A stretch of 64,000 bases of DNA from Nostoc linckia NIES-25 (GTDB lineage: Bacteria; Cyanobacteriota; Cyanobacteriia; Cyanobacteriales; Nostocaceae): NCBI RefSeq assembly GCF_002368035.1, contig NZ_AP018225.1:25635-89634 (forward strand). Reading direction: 5' to 3'. Below are positions 18,071 through 27,106 of the stretch, one piece after another (the first letter of the stretch is position 1; each line of letters starts with the position of its first letter). The position numbers were made by a program, and so were the translations under genes. The notes under the pieces were generated by a model that saw nothing but the letters and a program-made list of their open reading frames with translations, did no database searches and had not been told where the DNA came from.

Positions 18071-19097
18071 TATTGCCATCCACGTTGACTGTATGGAATG
18101 TCAAAACATAGTTATGTTTTAAACGCACTTTTCGCCGAGAAACTAAACGTTCACCATTCACCTCAATACTTTTAAAAAACTTTGTATCTGGAGTTAAAAA
18201 AGCTTCACGTTTTTTGACAGCTATATCTGCAACGTGTAGCGGTAAGCCAGGGATAAATATATGTGTCTCTTTTTTAGCAGAACCAATTTTAATTGTGCCA
18301 TTGCTTGGTAGTTGAATAGATAAACCTTCTTCAATTTCATCAGCTTCATCATCGTTAACAAATGTCAGTATAGATTGGTCAATAGATGGAAAAGATTTAT
18401 TTCCACCTTTCAGTTGAGGAATCGCATCTTGGTAATTAGGGTCTGTGTATTCAAATCCTGTACCAGCCCTCAAAGCGGCCATATAACTGGGAGAATTGGT
18501 GAAACTAAACACTAAACCCAGTAATAAACCCAAGAGAGAAAAACCTAAAGGATCTTCCGCACTTTTGAAAGCTGCTGGTATTTCACCCAAGGCTGTGCGG
18601 ATAATTTCAAAAATCACAGCAGCAATTAAACTAGCAGCACTAGCGCCAATAATACTGGTAATAAACCGTTGTCGAAAGCGTTTTGGTTCCCCTGCTTCTA
18701 AACTGTGCCAACGCCAACTTAACCCTTCAGCAATACCCACTGAAGAACCAATCAACAACCAACCCAGAGTTCTTACAATTGGAGTAGGGACGCGAATGAA
18801 CGGTAAAAAGAGAATTTGGGAAATTCCCCCAGCAATTAAGCCTGCCAAAGTTCCTAAACCAAGGGCAATGAGTAGAGGCGTTTTAGCAATGCGGAAATTA
18901 ATTTTAATTCTTGTGGGATTACTGATGAATATTTCATTTAGTACCATTCCAAATGCTAGGGAAATGGCGATGCAGGGAAATAATACAATTTCTGGAAATG
19001 GCGTTAATAAACCTATATCGCTCAAGAAAAATTGACCAATATTCCAGCCGATTAAGGCGGAGATTATGCCAGCTATTATGTAAAGATAAAACCTCAT
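18012..19097 (-). CDS. Polytopic membrane protein with FHA-like C-terminal domain
   Basis: 361 residues. Five to six hydrophobic segments in the first 205 residues (for example about 5-22, 35-55, 72-95, 105-125, 150-170, 185-202). The last 110 residues are soluble and have the outline of an FHA fold: IKIGSAKKETHIFI, a central PLHVADI, and VNGERLVSRRKVRLKHNYVL. The usual SRxH and NGT residues are degenerate, so phosphothreonine binding is uncertain. It overlaps the start of the exported vWA gene, which implies coupled translation. Confidence 0.7.
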   Translation of the reverse strand: MRFYLYIIAGIISALIGWNIGQFFLSDIGLLTPFPEIVLFPCIAISLAFGMVLNEIFISNPTRIKINFRIAKTPLLIALGLGTLAGLIAGGISQILFLPFIRVPTPIVRTLGWLLIGSSVGIAEGLSWRWHSLEAGEPKRFRQRFITSIIGASAASLIAAVIFEIIRTALGEIPAAFKSAEDPLGFSLLGLLLGLVFSFTNSPSYMAALRAGTGFEYTDPNYQDAIPQLKGGNKSFPSIDQSILTFVNDDEADEIEEGLSIQLPSNGTIKIGSAKKETHIFIPGLPLHVADIAVKKREAFLTPDTKFFKSIEVNGERLVSRRKVRLKHNYVLTFHTVNVDGNNEDKIYRFVYYNRFLDPQC

Positions 19098-19126
19098 ATA
19101 TTTAATAATAAATATTTATTTAATAA

Positions 19127-21217
19127 TTATCTATCAGTTAATTTATTTTGAACGTCTTCAATTAATGCTCTATAGGTTTCGTCTCGAACATCAATATAGC
19201 CATTAGCTTTTGATCGCAGTAATTCTTTAGATAATTGGTATTTATATATTGAATTAACGAATTTTTTACTCTCACTCTTATTTGGATTTTTATCAATAGC
19301 AGAATAATTATTTGTTATTTTTAATATTTCGTTTATTTTTTTGGAAACGTCGTCATTTTTTGTAATCTCTTGAATATTTTTCTTATTTTTAATTTCATCT
19401 TCGATATTTTTAATTGCAACAGTAGTTTGTTTCAACTTTTCAATTGCTGCGTTTTCGATTTGAGGTGGCATGGTCTTTTGTTCATTAACATCGGCTGCTG
19501 AAGTATCTTCTGTTTTAGAAGTTGCTGAACTGTTACCTCTTTGTTGATTGGTAATTGTGGCTTCTTCATTAGCAGACTGGGTAGGCAAAAATTTTGACCC
19601 TATCATTACCCCACTCATAAAGACTGCGAATACCAAAGGAATAACTATTTGGATTGGCACAATGAACTCCTGTAATAAAAAGTAAATAATTTTTTCAACC
19701 AGACTAAGCTCTTTTTCAAGAGTCAACCCTAAATCAGCAAAGTCATAATAGCCTCCGGTAGAATTAGGGAAAGCTTTTATAAATATATTTTTAGGAACTA
19801 CACCATAACTTACTTGATAAAAATAAGCAGATATTTTATATATTTTTAAATACCTAAATAGTTCAGCTAAAGGCTCATAATCAGATTTCTGTGAATGAGA
19901 ATTAGAATATATCATTTTATAGTGGGATATTAGTTTTTGCCAAACTTCAGGTTTAAAATGAAATGATTTTTCATCTATCTTGGCTTTTTTATCAGCTTCA
20001 ATAGTTTTATAAATTAACCTTAAATCACTTAATATTTTTTTAATGAAATCATCCTTTACAGTGAACCAAGCTCCTTCTTCCTTGATTAACCAATACATAA
20101 CTTCTGGTGTAATATCATTTTGCTTGAGCAATTTAGGAAAAATGAATTTAAGACCCGATAAAAGTTTATCTTTAGGAAAAACATTACGAATAGCAGCTTG
20201 AAATTCTAAAGAGATAGTTTGATTTTCATCTGGTGTATTTTTACTACCTTTCACATTCAACCAAGCCAAAAGCTCTGGTAGCGTCTCTGGAATTACCATT
20301 GCTCTAAGCGTCACCAGCCGCACCATTTGTGGGCTATAAATTTTTTGTTTAATTGCTGTTTCTGCTCCTTGCCCATCAAACAGAGAATGCCAGTATTTTG
20401 AGGTAATTTGTTCATTCTCAAGAGCTTCAGCAATTACTTGCACAGCTTCTGGTTTGACTTGGGAACTATTAATCAAACTCCGTAGCGCAGACTTGAGGGC
20501 TTCTTCATCTACAACCACTGGTGCGGAAATTTGGGGAACATGAGCGATCGCTCTCTTCAAGATTTCATAAGCGCGATCGCTTGCTGCTTGAATCACCTGA
20601 AAACGATGGGGTTGCTCTAACGCTTCCACATTAAACGCCCATGAAACAGGTTGAATGTGACGATGAATGTTATATTTTTTAATTGCTAAAGCATTAATAG
20701 TTAACAAGTCATATTGCTGTCCAGGTGATAAGAGTGTGGGTTGAGGTTGCTCTAAAGGTAAATTTTTAGCTTCTGGTTTCATGTCAGGCTGAGTAGAAGA
20801 ACCATTCAAGAAGTCAAACTGTCTAACACTTCTTTGATCAAACGGATTAAATGTAGGTTTACGTTGTTCTTCCCAATCAGCTATTAGTAGTTTTAGATTA
20901 TTTTCTCCCTGACACAAAAAATAACGATAGACGGAGACACTACGCCCCTTCTCATCCCTTCCCCGCGTCACTACAGCAATTACAGACCAAGCATCCTTTC
21001 CAGTTCCCACCACCCGACCAATAATTGCTGGCTGCTCAGTGGAAGCCCCCTCTGTGACTGCAAATTCCCGATTAGCAATAGAACGCTCAACAGCCTCAGG
21101 AATGCGCTCCAGAGTCATATTCATATACTGTCCAGTAAATCCTAAAGACCTCCAGACACCATCAGCAATTTCTTCTGCTCGAATCCCTGTGCTGAACTCG
21201 TGAATTTTAATACTCAT
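19127..21217 (-). CDS. Large hypothetical protein with one membrane segment, GTPase-associated
   Basis: 696 residues, family not securely recognised. The N-terminal 115 residues form a compact domain (GVWRSLGFTGQYMNMTLERI...VYRYFLCQ). The middle is helical. One transmembrane helix lies at about 510-535 (VPIQIVIPLVFAVFMSGVMI). The remainder is a lysine/asparagine-rich helical region. Its start is 4 bases after the stop of a GTPase gene. Proteins encoded next to such GTPases in bacterial conflict cassettes have been described as GTPase-associated proteins; membership here is a guess from position. Confidence 0.65.
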   Translation of the reverse strand: MSIKIHEFSTGIRAEEIADGVWRSLGFTGQYMNMTLERIPEAVERSIANREFAVTEGASTEQPAIIGRVVGTGKDAWSVIAVVTRGRDEKGRSVSVYRYFLCQGENNLKLLIADWEEQRKPTFNPFDQRSVRQFDFLNGSSTQPDMKPEAKNLPLEQPQPTLLSPGQQYDLLTINALAIKKYNIHRHIQPVSWAFNVEALEQPHRFQVIQAASDRAYEILKRAIAHVPQISAPVVVDEEALKSALRSLINSSQVKPEAVQVIAEALENEQITSKYWHSLFDGQGAETAIKQKIYSPQMVRLVTLRAMVIPETLPELLAWLNVKGSKNTPDENQTISLEFQAAIRNVFPKDKLLSGLKFIFPKLLKQNDITPEVMYWLIKEEGAWFTVKDDFIKKILSDLRLIYKTIEADKKAKIDEKSFHFKPEVWQKLISHYKMIYSNSHSQKSDYEPLAELFRYLKIYKISAYFYQVSYGVVPKNIFIKAFPNSTGGYYDFADLGLTLEKELSLVEKIIYFLLQEFIVPIQIVIPLVFAVFMSGVMIGSKFLPTQSANEEATITNQQRGNSSATSKTEDTSAADVNEQKTMPPQIENAAIEKLKQTTVAIKNIEDEIKNKKNIQEITKNDDVSKKINEILKITNNYSAIDKNPNKSESKKFVNSIYKYQLSKELLRSKANGYIDVRDETYRALIEDVQNKLTDR

Positions 21218-21221
21218 CTGC

Positions 21222-22133
21222 TTAACCCTTATCTAATTCTTTGTGGCGATCGCCTGTACATAGCCAATAAACTGGAGCTACTAACCCAAAAGGCCGCCAG
21301 CGTTTTGGCTCTTTAATCACTGCCGTTACACCATCACGACCGCGACTAAGCAATTGCACATTCGGCTCAGGGTAATTATTTCCCAACATTCCAAACGCCG
21401 AAGTAGTAAAGTATTCTACGCTACCACTTCCTATTTGCTGCCAAGCCTGTAATTTTCTGTGTACTTGAGGAAAACGAGCTTCAGCCAGAAACGCTTGCTT
21501 ATGACGATTTACCCATAACTCTGATTGTTCACACTTGGTTAATACAAAAGCAATTCTCCGCCTTCCCAATTCCATATCAGTACGGTCAAGAGAAGTTAAA
21601 AATTTATCTAACCCATTAGCATATTCTGAATCTTTCGCACGACTACTACCATCAACCAAGAACATAATTCCCGTCGCTAAGGAACAATCCTCTAAGTATT
21701 CCTGTAATTGGGAATTCCCAGCTCGGTACAACAAGTCGCTAAAAAACTCACCTGCATAGTCCTTGCTGCTAATATTCAGGTTGACTACTTGAGAACCTAT
21801 ATTCGCTTTCAAGTTATTCCAAGAAAACTGTCCTTTGAGGGTAATTCTCAAAGTGTAATCTTTGATATCTGCTGTACTAATAGCCAGGTCGGTAGCTTCT
21901 AACTCTAACCCTTGCTCTAGAATATTCTGGGCTTTACTAATCAGTTCCTCTCCAGCTTCGCCAACAGGTATTACTGTCTGTACGGGGCTAGTGGAATCGG
22001 CATTAGGCCATCTTGCCAATGATGCCATATACGCAGTTTTCCCAGAACCGCGATCGCCAATCACCCGCAGTACTGCACTACTTTCCTGGGATTTCGAGGA
22101 ATCTGTGTTTGTCTTAAACCAATTACGTATCAT
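21222..22133 (-). CDS. P-loop GTPase-like protein (copy 3 of 3)
   Basis: 303 residues. Walker A GDRGSGKT at about 26-33, a G3-like SKDYAGEFF, and a G4-like LTKCEQSELW in place of the usual NKxD. The C-terminus shares a signature with the next gene: W-R-P-F-G-L-V-A-P-V-Y-W-L-x-T-G. No membrane segment. The start overlaps the upstream gene by 11 bases. It presumably binds and hydrolyses GTP and acts as a switch for the adjacent membrane protein. The atypical G4 leaves nucleotide specificity open. Confidence 0.78.
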   Translation of the reverse strand: MIRNWFKTNTDSSKSQESSAVLRVIGDRGSGKTAYMASLARWPNADSTSPVQTVIPVGEAGEELISKAQNILEQGLELEATDLAISTADIKDYTLRITLKGQFSWNNLKANIGSQVVNLNISSKDYAGEFFSDLLYRAGNSQLQEYLEDCSLATGIMFLVDGSSRAKDSEYANGLDKFLTSLDRTDMELGRRRIAFVLTKCEQSELWVNRHKQAFLAEARFPQVHRKLQAWQQIGSGSVEYFTTSAFGMLGNNYPEPNVQLLSRGRDGVTAVIKEPKRWRPFGLVAPVYWLCTGDRHKELDKG

Positions 22134-22944
22134 CTCTCATCCTCTTACCTGTACTGAGCCAATAGAGAGGAGAAATCATGCCATAAGGTCGCCAGCGATT
22201 TGCCTCTCGCAAAACTGAACTCATACCATCAGTACCCCACTCCATCACACGATTCGGTCTAGGGTTATTACGACCCAGAACACCAAAGGTTGATATGGCA
22301 TAGAACCGTAAATTTTTGGCCGGAATTTTCTCTTTTAAAATCGATTTAGTTTTAGGTAGATGAATATCAAATAAATCAGCTTCAGGATCTAAACGACCCG
22401 GCCATAATTCTCCTCGTTCACACTTACTCATAGCTACTGCTAAACGTAAATTAGTAGCTCTATTGTGTATATCCATCAATTTAATAAAACGTTGCAGCAC
22501 TCGGCTGTAAAATTTATCAGTTCCTTTTTTCCATTCAGTGAGCAGAATTAAGCAGCCATTTACATCTTGACTTAAGCATTCCTCAAGAAACTCTTGATGT
22601 AATGGATTTGAAGAACCATTTTCTAACTCATCAAATATTTCCCCTGGATAATCTCTAACTACTAAGTTGATTTGTTGCTTGGATAAAATTTTTTTAATTT
22701 CAATATTAAATGAATAAACAGGTAATTCATAAATAGTTCTTACATGAGAACTAGTAGGTTCTAAAGATGCTCCCTCTAAAATAATATTTTCAGCTTTATT
22801 TACTAACTCTCTAGTGTCATCATTAATAGCTTGAACATGAAAATTATTCTTTTTCCATGCTGCTTTTGCTGGTTGGTAAGCTAACGCAGCCAGATAAGTT
22901 GTTTTACCAGATCCTCGTGGGCCAATAACGCGAATGTTTCCCAT
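22123..22944 (-). CDS. P-loop GTPase-like protein (copy 2 of 3)
   Basis: 273 residues. Walker A GPRGSGKT at 8-15, G3-like RDYPGE at 97-102, G4-like MSKCE at 172-176, and a C-terminal RWRPYGMISPLYWLSTG signature shared with the following gene (pairwise homologues by eye). The two differ most in the effector region between Walker A and G3. Starts 17 bases downstream of the first GTPase gene. Confidence 0.78.
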   Translation of the reverse strand: MGNIRVIGPRGSGKTTYLAALAYQPAKAAWKKNNFHVQAINDDTRELVNKAENIILEGASLEPTSSHVRTIYELPVYSFNIEIKKILSKQQINLVVRDYPGEIFDELENGSSNPLHQEFLEECLSQDVNGCLILLTEWKKGTDKFYSRVLQRFIKLMDIHNRATNLRLAVAMSKCERGELWPGRLDPEADLFDIHLPKTKSILKEKIPAKNLRFYAISTFGVLGRNNPRPNRVMEWGTDGMSSVLREANRWRPYGMISPLYWLSTGKRMRDDT

Positions 22945-22960
22945 GTCTATAATTTCTCGC

Positions 22961-23713
22961 TCATTTTGCTAAAAAACTACCTAGATATATCCAAGGCAAC
23001 TCCAAGAGAGAACGATTGTAAATTGATGTAATAAAGCAGCGAACTGATAAACCGAAAATATTTTTATTAATTTGCTCTAATTGAGATTGAATTTGCTTAA
23101 AATATCGTTGTGAAATATATGTATGCCGTTGTTGCCAATTCATTTGATTTCTATGAGGGCTGTAAGCTAGTTTTGAGGCTTCTTGTTGCAGGTCACAAAA
23201 CAGGTCTGCTTTATTTAAACAAATAGCAATGTGCCTTAATTTAGGACAGTCTTTGCTGAAGAAGTCTACCCAACGCTCAAACCTGTTGCACCATTGCTGT
23301 TGGTTAGGAAATTGCTCTAGTTCTACACCTGCCTTGAGATTCATACCTCTATGGGGAGGAAGTACTAATAAAACACCTTCACTAATTCGTATAGCCTCTA
23401 ACAGCCTATTCCATTGAGTTAGATTATCTGCTTGCCAACTTTTTCGCCACACTTCTCCAGGCGTATCGATCCAATCTACAATTACTTGTTTATTACCTGC
23501 GGGTAGCCGCATTTGAATATCCAAATAACGTTCATAAGTAACTTCTTGAGAGTCTGTAGGTCTAGTTCCCTCCAACTTTTCATCCAGTAACTGTGTTCTG
23601 AGATTTTCGTAATCTAGATTGATAACTTTTACACACTCATTTCTAGGGTTAGCCAACTCCATTGCTAAATGGGTCTTACCAACAGAGCGATCGCCTATAT
23701 AAACTACTCCCAC
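22961..23713 (-). CDS. P-loop GTPase (copy 1 of 3, canonical motifs)
   Basis: 250 residues. Canonical motifs: Walker A GDRSVGKT at 7-14, DTPGE at 83-87 and NKAD at 167-170, so true GTP specificity is likely. It lacks the WRPxG tail of the two downstream copies. First gene of the fifteen-gene minus-strand cassette; its promoter must lie in 23714-23870. Confidence 0.82.
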   Translation of the reverse strand: MGVVYIGDRSVGKTHLAMELANPRNECVKVINLDYENLRTQLLDEKLEGTRPTDSQEVTYERYLDIQMRLPAGNKQVIVDWIDTPGEVWRKSWQADNLTQWNRLLEAIRISEGVLLVLPPHRGMNLKAGVELEQFPNQQQWCNRFERWVDFFSKDCPKLRHIAICLNKADLFCDLQQEASKLAYSPHRNQMNWQQRHTYISQRYFKQIQSQLEQINKNIFGLSVRCFITSIYNRSLLELPWIYLGSFLAK

Positions 23714-23873
23714 ATTAATGTACCCATTACTACCTTAAGAATACCCAAGTAAATCATTAATCTATCAAAACACGTATACAGTAGATTGCAAAGAAATTAA
23801 GTATATTCCGCAGTCTTAAATTTATATAGAGGTCATCGTAGTTGGTTAGTAGGACTATATGGGGGTATGACGA

Positions 23874-23922
23874 AATACGTGTAAATAAAACTACGTAATG
23901 CGTAATTTTATTTACACGTATT
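23874..23922. repeat. Perfect 17-base inverted repeat
   Basis: Arms 23874-23890 and 23906-23922 are exact reverse complements (outer part aatacgtgtaaataaaa) with a 15-base spacer, ctacgtaatgcgtaa. The site lies 23 bases downstream of the 23946 gene stop and about 160 bases upstream of the first GTPase gene. AT-rich arms and the lack of a following T-run argue against a simple terminator. A protein-binding site controlling the cassette is the alternative. Confidence 0.7.
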
Positions 23923-23945
23923 GCGTGATAACCTTTAACTCAAAA

Positions 23946-24938
23946 CTAATAAGCTTGCTGCTGCCGCCAGTCAAGTAGAGAAGTAATCAGCACCTCCTTT
24001 TTCAAATCCTGCCCATTGATTTTTTGAGGCAGTCCCAACTCACTAGCCAGCTTTCGCGCAGCCCGTAGGGTTAAATTCTTAATATTGTCGATAGTTAAAG
24101 TATGATTTTTCGCCACTTCTAGCTTTTGATAGCCGTAAAGGTGTATTTGCTCAAAGGTATAAACATCTGAATATCCGTTATCCCAGTCTATTTTGGCTTC
24201 ATTACCCTTAACGTCGGCGATCGCCCCAGAACACCCACCGCTTTTTAGGCGATCTCCTCTAGTCCAAGAAGTATCAGGCGTAGCTTCACTCTCCACTTCC
24301 AATTCCACATCGCCTAAAACAACAAGTTCTTGAGCAAGGACTTGAGATGAATCAACAGGCTGGGGAGTAGTAACACTTTCTAAATCAAGACATAGCTGCA
24401 CTGCAACTGGGGGCTTTTGTTTACCATTGTTGATGCAATCGAAATACTGTTTATCTAACTTTTGTTGCTGTTGAAAAGCCCAGCGTTGAGCATTATCTTT
24501 AAACCAATTGGCAATAACACCAAGAATAGGAGTTTTGTTTTCTTCAAGAGGTTTGATTTCATTGGGTGCAAAAAGTTCAGGCTGTAATGTCATACCTGAA
24601 GGTAACAGATTAAATGCTTCGTGGAATAGCTGTTCTAGTTTTTGAGCAATATAACCAGTATATTTGTAGACTCGAATATAGGCAGTATGTAGATAATTAA
24701 CTACAGTTTTTATGACTGCAATAGCTTTTTCATTATCTAAATTTATACGCACTAAATGATTGAGAGAGCTTGCAGCATTTTTTACAATAGTGTGAACCAT
24801 TTTCGCTTCAGCTTGGAGAAATAAATATTTGTTATCTTTCTCCAGCCTTGCTAGTTCTTGCAGTGTGGATTTTAAATTTTGAGCTAGACTTTCAATCGCA
24901 GAAAAGTTATTTTGGCGAAATTTAAGAAAACCTGTCAT
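23946..24938 (-). CDS. Hypothetical protein with C-terminal SH3-like and SAP-like segments
   Basis: 330 residues, family not recognised. ATG 24938 is preceded by a GAGG ribosome site. The first 110 residues are helical. A beta-rich stretch (about 228-268, RGDRLKSGG...KIDWDNGYSDVY) resembles a KOW/SH3-like fold. The last 40 residues (LTLRAARKLASELGLPQ...LLDWRQQQ) look like a SAP or Rho-N helix-extended-helix, often nucleic-acid binding. It lies directly downstream of a GCCGTA repeat cluster, which could be its binding site. Confidence 0.62.
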   Translation of the reverse strand: MTGFLKFRQNNFSAIESLAQNLKSTLQELARLEKDNKYLFLQAEAKMVHTIVKNAASSLNHLVRINLDNEKAIAVIKTVVNYLHTAYIRVYKYTGYIAQKLEQLFHEAFNLLPSGMTLQPELFAPNEIKPLEENKTPILGVIANWFKDNAQRWAFQQQQKLDKQYFDCINNGKQKPPVAVQLCLDLESVTTPQPVDSSQVLAQELVVLGDVELEVESEATPDTSWTRGDRLKSGGCSGAIADVKGNEAKIDWDNGYSDVYTFEQIHLYGYQKLEVAKNHTLTIDNIKNLTLRAARKLASELGLPQKINGQDLKKEVLITSLLDWRQQQAY

Positions 24939-25059
24939 ATTTCATGCCTCACTTAATGGAATTATTTGAGCATTTTTAGCGATAAATATAGCAATAGCCA
25001 CAGAGGTTAAGATCTAGGAATATAAATTTTTATCTAAAACTAATTAATGCTGGGTATCT

Positions 25060-25197
25060 GCCGTAAGTGTCCAATGTGCCGTAACCGGAGCCGTAGGCTA
25101 AGATGCTCTCCATATCAGGCTTGCCGTGATTTGAACGTGTGCCGTACAGAGCAAGAAACCACTTGAGTGCAGTCTCCAAAATTTACGGCACTACGGC
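25060..25197. repeat. GCCGTA repeat cluster (iteron-like)
   Basis: In about 140 bases the hexamer GCCGTA occurs at 25060, 25078, 25090 and 25141, with a one-base variant GCCGTG at 25123, and inverted copies TACGGC at 25184 and 25192. Several copies share the wider form TGTGCCGTA or CTGCCGTA. The cluster sits between the stop of the membrane ATPase gene and the start of the 330-residue gene. Iterons for replication, a partition site, or an operator array are all possible. Confidence 0.65.
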
Positions 25198-25204
25198 AGA
25201 TACT

Positions 25205-27106
25205 TTACCAATCAGGTAAGAAATAAGTATTGTTTTCACCAGTGTTGAGCTTTTCAAATTGAATTAATTCTTTTAAACCAGCAATTAATTCTTGTTCTGA
25301 GTAGCTGGTGAGTCTGTCAGCTTTCTTTAAATCACGTAATGTCTTGGGGACTTTATTTTTGACATTTTGGAAGTATTCTAAGACTTTGTTGGCTACTTCA
25401 CTTAATTGCTCTTGATATTTTGATTCTTGATCGCTATCGCTCAATTTAAATTCTAAGTCGAAAACTCTATCCAAATAAGTCTTTTCATCAGCAATAGAAT
25501 TAGACTGTTTTGCTAATTTAGGCATCAGTGCCACAACAAAACCACCCATAGAAGCAATCAATATGGGACGTAAATTTTTATAAGATATGGGTTTGATTTG
25601 AAGGTATCTAGATTTAATATCTTCCCTTTCTTGTTTGCCAGGGATAATGTCACCCCTGTTTAAAATCAACTCCAGCACCCCATAAGATTCTTGTTCTCTA
25701 TTATTTTTGATGTACCTGTTACCTAACAACAGTAAATTGAGGCAAAGGCGAGTTTGAGAATCCATTTTTTCAATACCCAATGCAGCCAAATTAAAAGACT
25801 GGAGTGAGGCAAAAAATTTGGTGTTAAACTCTCTGCCAATCAGTAAAACATCAAGTAATTTACCTCCATAATTCCAATCTGAGAAAGTTTTACTGAGTTG
25901 GTCAGCGATAACTAACCAATCATCCAAAATCAGTATTAGCGGCGGTAATGATTCCCGCTTATGTTCGGGTAACTGCTTACGTTGTTTATACGAGTCGTAA
26001 AAGCGATCAATTGTGCGTTTAGCTGATTCTGGTTGTTCCTGATCGAAGACAATTACTCGACCTTTGTCCCGTAAACCGCAAAAGCTATCATTTTTCGCAC
26101 TGATTACCCAAATATCAGCACTGTCGTCATCATCCAGAATCCTTTGAATCAGGTAATCAAGGGTAACGGATTTTCCTGAGCCTGGGGCAGCAACTAAGGC
26201 AGTAGAACCATCAGAACGGGCTATGATTTGCAATGTTGTTAGTGCTTCAGTCTCTGATGGGTGAAGATAATCACCTGTTGGCACCTCAAGAGGTGCAAAT
26301 GTTGACTGTTGTACTTGTTCTTGGACAGTTCCGGGTGTGCTATGTGGTAATTGTGCGGCTGGCTGTTGCTGTGGCTCAAATTTCTCAAAGCTCTGCCCCC
26401 CATCTAACAAGTGACCAAACTCGTAATAATCATCAGCTGACATTGCCATGAGTAGGGCTGTCTGCTGTTGTGGGGTAATGCTGGCTATAAACTGCTGTCT
26501 GGCTTCTGCAATTTTGATGCCACGCAAATATTTAAGCAGTTCGTTACCAGAGAGGTTTAACAGTTGCTCACCAAGTTTTAGACTATAAGACGCTCTAATA
26601 CCTTCAAACTGTTTGGTCGCTCGGTAATGAGGTCTGATATCTGCTAAATAATTCTGTGCCTTACTGGTTGCCCACAAGCCTATCCCCCCAAACGCGATCG
26701 CTGCAATACCTAAATGAATCTTAAATGGGTTATCAGCTGGCAGTTCGCGGAACACGTACAAACTTTCATGCTGGAGAAATGCCCAAGGGTTATAGTTTGG
26801 GTTGCTGGTGCGGTACTGATTAGCTTTCAAGTAGGGTTCTGGGATTTGCGATCGCTGTTCGTACCTGCAATACTTTTTACCCAGCAATAGTTCTTCTGGG
26901 TTGCCCTCACCAGCTTGAATGGGCGCATCGTGGATTCTGGCTGACTTTGGGTAGAAACAGATGTCTTTCTTGGCTATGCCATCGCCGATATGGGCAGCTA
27001 TGCCACAAACTACAGCACCCGCCACAGACAGTTTGACAGCCAAACCTAGACGCAGTGGCAGGTTGTAGGAGCGCTGATTAAGTTCTGCTGGTTTAACATC
27101 TTTCAT
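25205..27106 (-). CDS. Membrane-anchored P-loop ATPase (HerA/TraD-like)
   Basis: 633 residues from ATG 27106, which overlaps the previous stop by one base (TAATG); a further start upstream is in the previous gene. One or two hydrophobic segments near residues 15-40 and about 135-150. Walker A APGSGKS at about 304-310, Walker B LILILDDW at about 384-391, and a LIGREFNTKFFASLQS segment that resembles motif III regions of FtsK/HerA/VirD4 ATPases. It would use ATP at the membrane, perhaps to move or tether plasmid DNA. Last gene of the operon headed by an actin-like protein. Confidence 0.72.
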   Translation of the reverse strand: MKDVKPAELNQRSYNLPLRLGLAVKLSVAGAVVCGIAAHIGDGIAKKDICFYPKSARIHDAPIQAGEGNPEELLLGKKYCRYEQRSQIPEPYLKANQYRTSNPNYNPWAFLQHESLYVFRELPADNPFKIHLGIAAIAFGGIGLWATSKAQNYLADIRPHYRATKQFEGIRASYSLKLGEQLLNLSGNELLKYLRGIKIAEARQQFIASITPQQQTALLMAMSADDYYEFGHLLDGGQSFEKFEPQQQPAAQLPHSTPGTVQEQVQQSTFAPLEVPTGDYLHPSETEALTTLQIIARSDGSTALVAAPGSGKSVTLDYLIQRILDDDDSADIWVISAKNDSFCGLRDKGRVIVFDQEQPESAKRTIDRFYDSYKQRKQLPEHKRESLPPLILILDDWLVIADQLSKTFSDWNYGGKLLDVLLIGREFNTKFFASLQSFNLAALGIEKMDSQTRLCLNLLLLGNRYIKNNREQESYGVLELILNRGDIIPGKQEREDIKSRYLQIKPISYKNLRPILIASMGGFVVALMPKLAKQSNSIADEKTYLDRVFDLEFKLSDSDQESKYQEQLSEVANKVLEYFQNVKNKVPKTLRDLKKADRLTSYSEQELIAGLKELIQFEKLNTGENNTYFLPDW

